Below are positions 5,584 to 6,832 of a DNA stretch of 6,832 nucleotides, in pieces; the first letter of the stretch is position 1; the number at the start of each line of letters is the position of its first letter. Where the stretch lies: positions 1 through 6,832 of the forward strand of contig JAEOUL010000249.1 in assembly GCA_016839345.1 (NCBI GenBank), given 5' to 3'. The translations under genes were made by a program, and so were the position numbers. The notes below the pieces were generated by a model. That model was not told where the DNA came from and ran no database searches. It was given only the letters and a program-made list of their open reading frames with translations. The stretch is from Candidatus Thorarchaeota archaeon (GTDB lineage Archaea; Asgardarchaeota; Thorarchaeia; Thorarchaeales; Thorarchaeaceae).

Positions 5584-6057
5584 TTGACTAGAAAGAGCAA
5601 AGATGTCTACTTCTCAGAGATTGCGGATTTAGTTTCTTCAAGAAGCACTTGTATGCGGAACCAAGTCGGTGCAGTCATTGTGAAGGATTCACAGATTCTA
5701 AGTACCGGATATAATGGCGCACCCAAGAAACTGTCACACTGTGAAGATGTTGGTTGCATCAGAGAAGAATTAGGAGTGAAACCAGGTGAGCGACATGAAC
5801 TCTGTAGAGGCCTTCATGCTGAACAGAATGCAATCATTCAAGCTGCATTTCATGGTGTCAGTGTCAATGGCGCCAAAATATTCTGCACAACTAGACCGTG
5901 TAGCATCTGCACGAAGATGCTCATCAATGCAGGGATTCATGAGATAGTCTACATCGAAGAATATGAAGACGAACTGGCTGCACAACTCGTTAAAGAGGCA
6001 AAACTGAATCTTCGTCGTGTCGAGATTCCTAGAAAATACGGAAGAAATTCCAATTAG
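5584..6057 (+). CDS. dCMP deaminase (cytidine/deoxycytidylate deaminase family)
   Basis: It deaminates dCMP to dUMP, the substrate for thymidylate synthesis. From this start it has 157 residues. The catalytic zinc motif is complete: H78-A-E80 in GLHAEQNAI, and C106 and C109 in [13 protein letters not shown]. The upstream SHCEDVGC and ERHELC segments (C53, C58, H71, C74) are characteristic of dCMP deaminases and ComEB-type proteins, where a second zinc is often bound. GYNGAP and QVGAVIVKD are further family marks. GTG at 5572 is in frame but overlaps the ribosome site AGAAGGGTG. TTG at 5584 lies nine bases after GGTG, and [14 protein letters not shown] aligns with the usual family N-terminus, so I chose TTG. 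A weak TATA-like TTGATAAG is at 5529-5536. pyrB follows on the same strand. Confidence 0.93.
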   Translation: MTRKSKDVYFSEIADLVSSRSTCMRNQVGAVIVKDSQILSTGYNGAPKKLSHCEDVGCIREELGVKPGERHELCRGLHAEQNAIIQAAFHGVSVNGAKIFCTTRPCSICTKMLINAGIHEIVYIEEYEDELAAQLVKEAKLNLRRVEIPRKYGRNSN

Positions 6058-6073
6058 AAACAACTCCACATCT

Positions 6074-6087
6074 GGAAAAGTTAAAGA
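6074..6087 (+). promoter_or_regulatory. Possible BRE/TATA promoter of pyrB
   Basis: GGAAAA (6074-6079) followed by GTTAAAGA (6080-6087) resembles an archaeal BRE plus TATA pair inside the 69-base gap between the deaminase gene and pyrB. A start site would fall near 6110. pyrB may therefore have its own promoter as well as read-through from the deaminase gene. Confidence 0.3.
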
Positions 6088-6102
6088 ACAAAGTGGTTCG
6101 TC

Positions 6103-6119
6103 ACACCAATAACAGGTGT
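6103..6119. repeat. Inverted repeat over the pyrB ribosome binding site
   Basis: ACACC (6103-6107) and GGTGT (6115-6119) are inverted copies with a 7-base spacer. The right arm contains the pyrB ribosome site AGGTG (6114-6118), eight bases before the ATG. The same pentamers form the palindrome at the deaminase ribosome site (5571-5580). It could be an RNA hairpin hiding the ribosome site, or a DNA operator near the start site. Confidence 0.35.
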
Positions 6120-6126
6120 TCCTCTA

Positions 6127-6832
6127 ATGGGTGAGCTTCGAGATTTAATTAGCATTCATGACTTGGATAGAAAAATGATTGACCATATCCTTGACACTGC
6201 AGTAAAAATGGAATCTGTGGCAGTGAATAGAAGTAAAGAGTTGGATTCAAAAATAATGGCCGTTCTCTTCTTTGAACCCTCTACTCGTACACGTCTATCT
6301 TTTGAGAGTGCTATGCTTAGACTTGGTGGTAGTATTCTCGGTTTTGCTGAGGCAGGAACATCTAGCGCTGGTGGAAAAGGTGAAACCCTAGCAGATACAA
6401 TCAGAACAGTGGAAAGGTATTCTGACATTATAGTAATTAGGCATCCACTCGATGGTTCTGCGAGAGTGGCGGCGGAATTCTCAGGCATCCCAGTTGTAAA
6501 TGCTGGAAGTGGATCGGAGGAGCATCCCACTCAGGCACTTCTTGATTTGTATTCCATCAAGAAGATGAAAGGTAAGATAGATGGTCTTTCGATATCACTC
6601 TGTGGCGACCTCAAGTATGGTCGCACTGTTCATTCTCTTGGAATGGGACTGAGTCACTATGATGTCAAGATTAAGCTTGCAGCACCACAATCGCTCAGGA
6701 TGAAGCCCACAATCATTAGGGAGATGGAAAAAGCGGGTGTGGATGTGGTTGAAGTTGAGAGTGTTGAAGATGCGGTCAAAGATGTTGATGTAGTCTACAT
6801 GACTCGCATCCAAAAGGAGCGATTCCCAGACA
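6127..6832 (+). CDS. pyrB: Aspartate carbamoyltransferase catalytic subunit (partial, C-terminus outside window)
   Basis: PyrB joins carbamoyl phosphate and aspartate in the committed step of pyrimidine synthesis. The frame is open from ATG 6127 to the right edge, 235 codons, so roughly the last quarter of a family-sized protein is missing. Catalytic residues fall almost exactly at E. coli numbering: S52-T53-R54-T55 in FFEPSTRTRLSFE, S80 and K84 in TSSAGGKGETLADT, R105 and H106 in IRHPLDG, H133 and Q136 in EEHPTQALLDLYS, R166 in KYGRT, and R227 in TRIQKERF. The carbamoyl-phosphate domain is complete and the aspartate domain begins. Ornithine carbamoyltransferase is excluded by the K84 loop and the HPTQALLDLYSI context. 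AGGTG at 6114-6118 is the ribosome site. The regulatory gene pyrI often follows in archaea but would be outside the window. Confidence 0.97.
   Translation, partial: MGELRDLISIHDLDRKMIDHILDTAVKMESVAVNRSKELDSKIMAVLFFEPSTRTRLSFESAMLRLGGSILGFAEAGTSSAGGKGETLADTIRTVERYSDIIVIRHPLDGSARVAAEFSGIPVVNAGSGSEEHPTQALLDLYSIKKMKGKIDGLSISLCGDLKYGRTVHSLGMGLSHYDVKIKLAAPQSLRMKPTIIREMEKAGVDVVEVESVEDAVKDVDVVYMTRIQKERFPD

Noticed and set aside
6156..6530. Long open frame on the - strand
   Set aside because: It lies wholly inside pyrB, whose + strand reading carries every catalytic motif. The - strand product is low-complexity and Ser/Ala/Leu-rich with no family features.
1..6832. CRISPR array, tRNA, insertion sequence, toxin-antitoxin or defence genes
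   Set aside because: Reading both strands showed no spaced direct repeats, cloverleaf-like gaps, transposase motifs or defence domains. All gaps are short and lie between housekeeping genes.

Overview
The window reads as chromosomal DNA of an archaeon. The evidence is the set of archaeal/eukaryotic-type information-processing genes: SRP19, the H/ACA snoRNP protein GAR1, tRNA (G26) dimethyltransferase Trm1, and a small winged-helix/iron-sulfur protein that looks like transcription factor TFE-beta (the archaeal relative of RNA polymerase III subunit RPC34/39). The purine-rich/TATA-type promoters, GGTGA/GAGG ribosome binding sites and frequent TTG/GTG starts fit this. Moderate base composition plus a cyclophilin suggests a mesophile. 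An Asgard (for example Thorarchaeota-like) source is plausible, but this is inference that I cannot prove from the sequence.

Layout, left to right. (1) The C-terminal end of an unrecognised protein on + (2-142) converges on a TIM-barrel sugar-phosphate-isomerase-like protein on - (156-1052). (2) An MBL-fold hydrolase on + (1157-1834) starts divergently from it and converges, across a strong stem-loop plus T-tract, on a cyclophilin on - (1892-2368). (3) trm1 (2488-3699) and rlmE (3701-4327) form a tight two-gene operon on +. The rlmE stop overlaps by four bases the stop of the convergent TFE-beta-like gene (4324-4677, -). (4) Upstream of that gene, srp19 (5064-5426) and gar1 (4810-5046) form a second - strand operon. 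(5) On + there follow a dCMP deaminase (5584-6057) and pyrB (6127 to beyond the end of the window).

Functionally the middle of the window is a stable-RNA cluster: tRNA methylation (Trm1), rRNA 2'-O-methylation (RlmE), pseudouridylation RNP (GAR1), 7S RNA binding (SRP19) and a Pol III-like initiation factor (TFE-beta). The right end is pyrimidine metabolism: dCMP to dUMP, and the committed step of UMP synthesis.

I found no transposon, CRISPR array, tRNA, rRNA or defence system, and no gene-free stretch above 300 bases (the longest gap is about 155 bases). The unexplained signal is in the gaps. Short perfect inverted repeats, several with exactly three bases between the arms, occur at most intergenic junctions. 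One 9-bp inverted repeat brackets the predicted srp19-gar1 promoter, and GGTGT/ACACC repeats cover the ribosome binding sites of both pyrimidine genes. No wholly new system is evident; the genes themselves are mostly conserved housekeeping.
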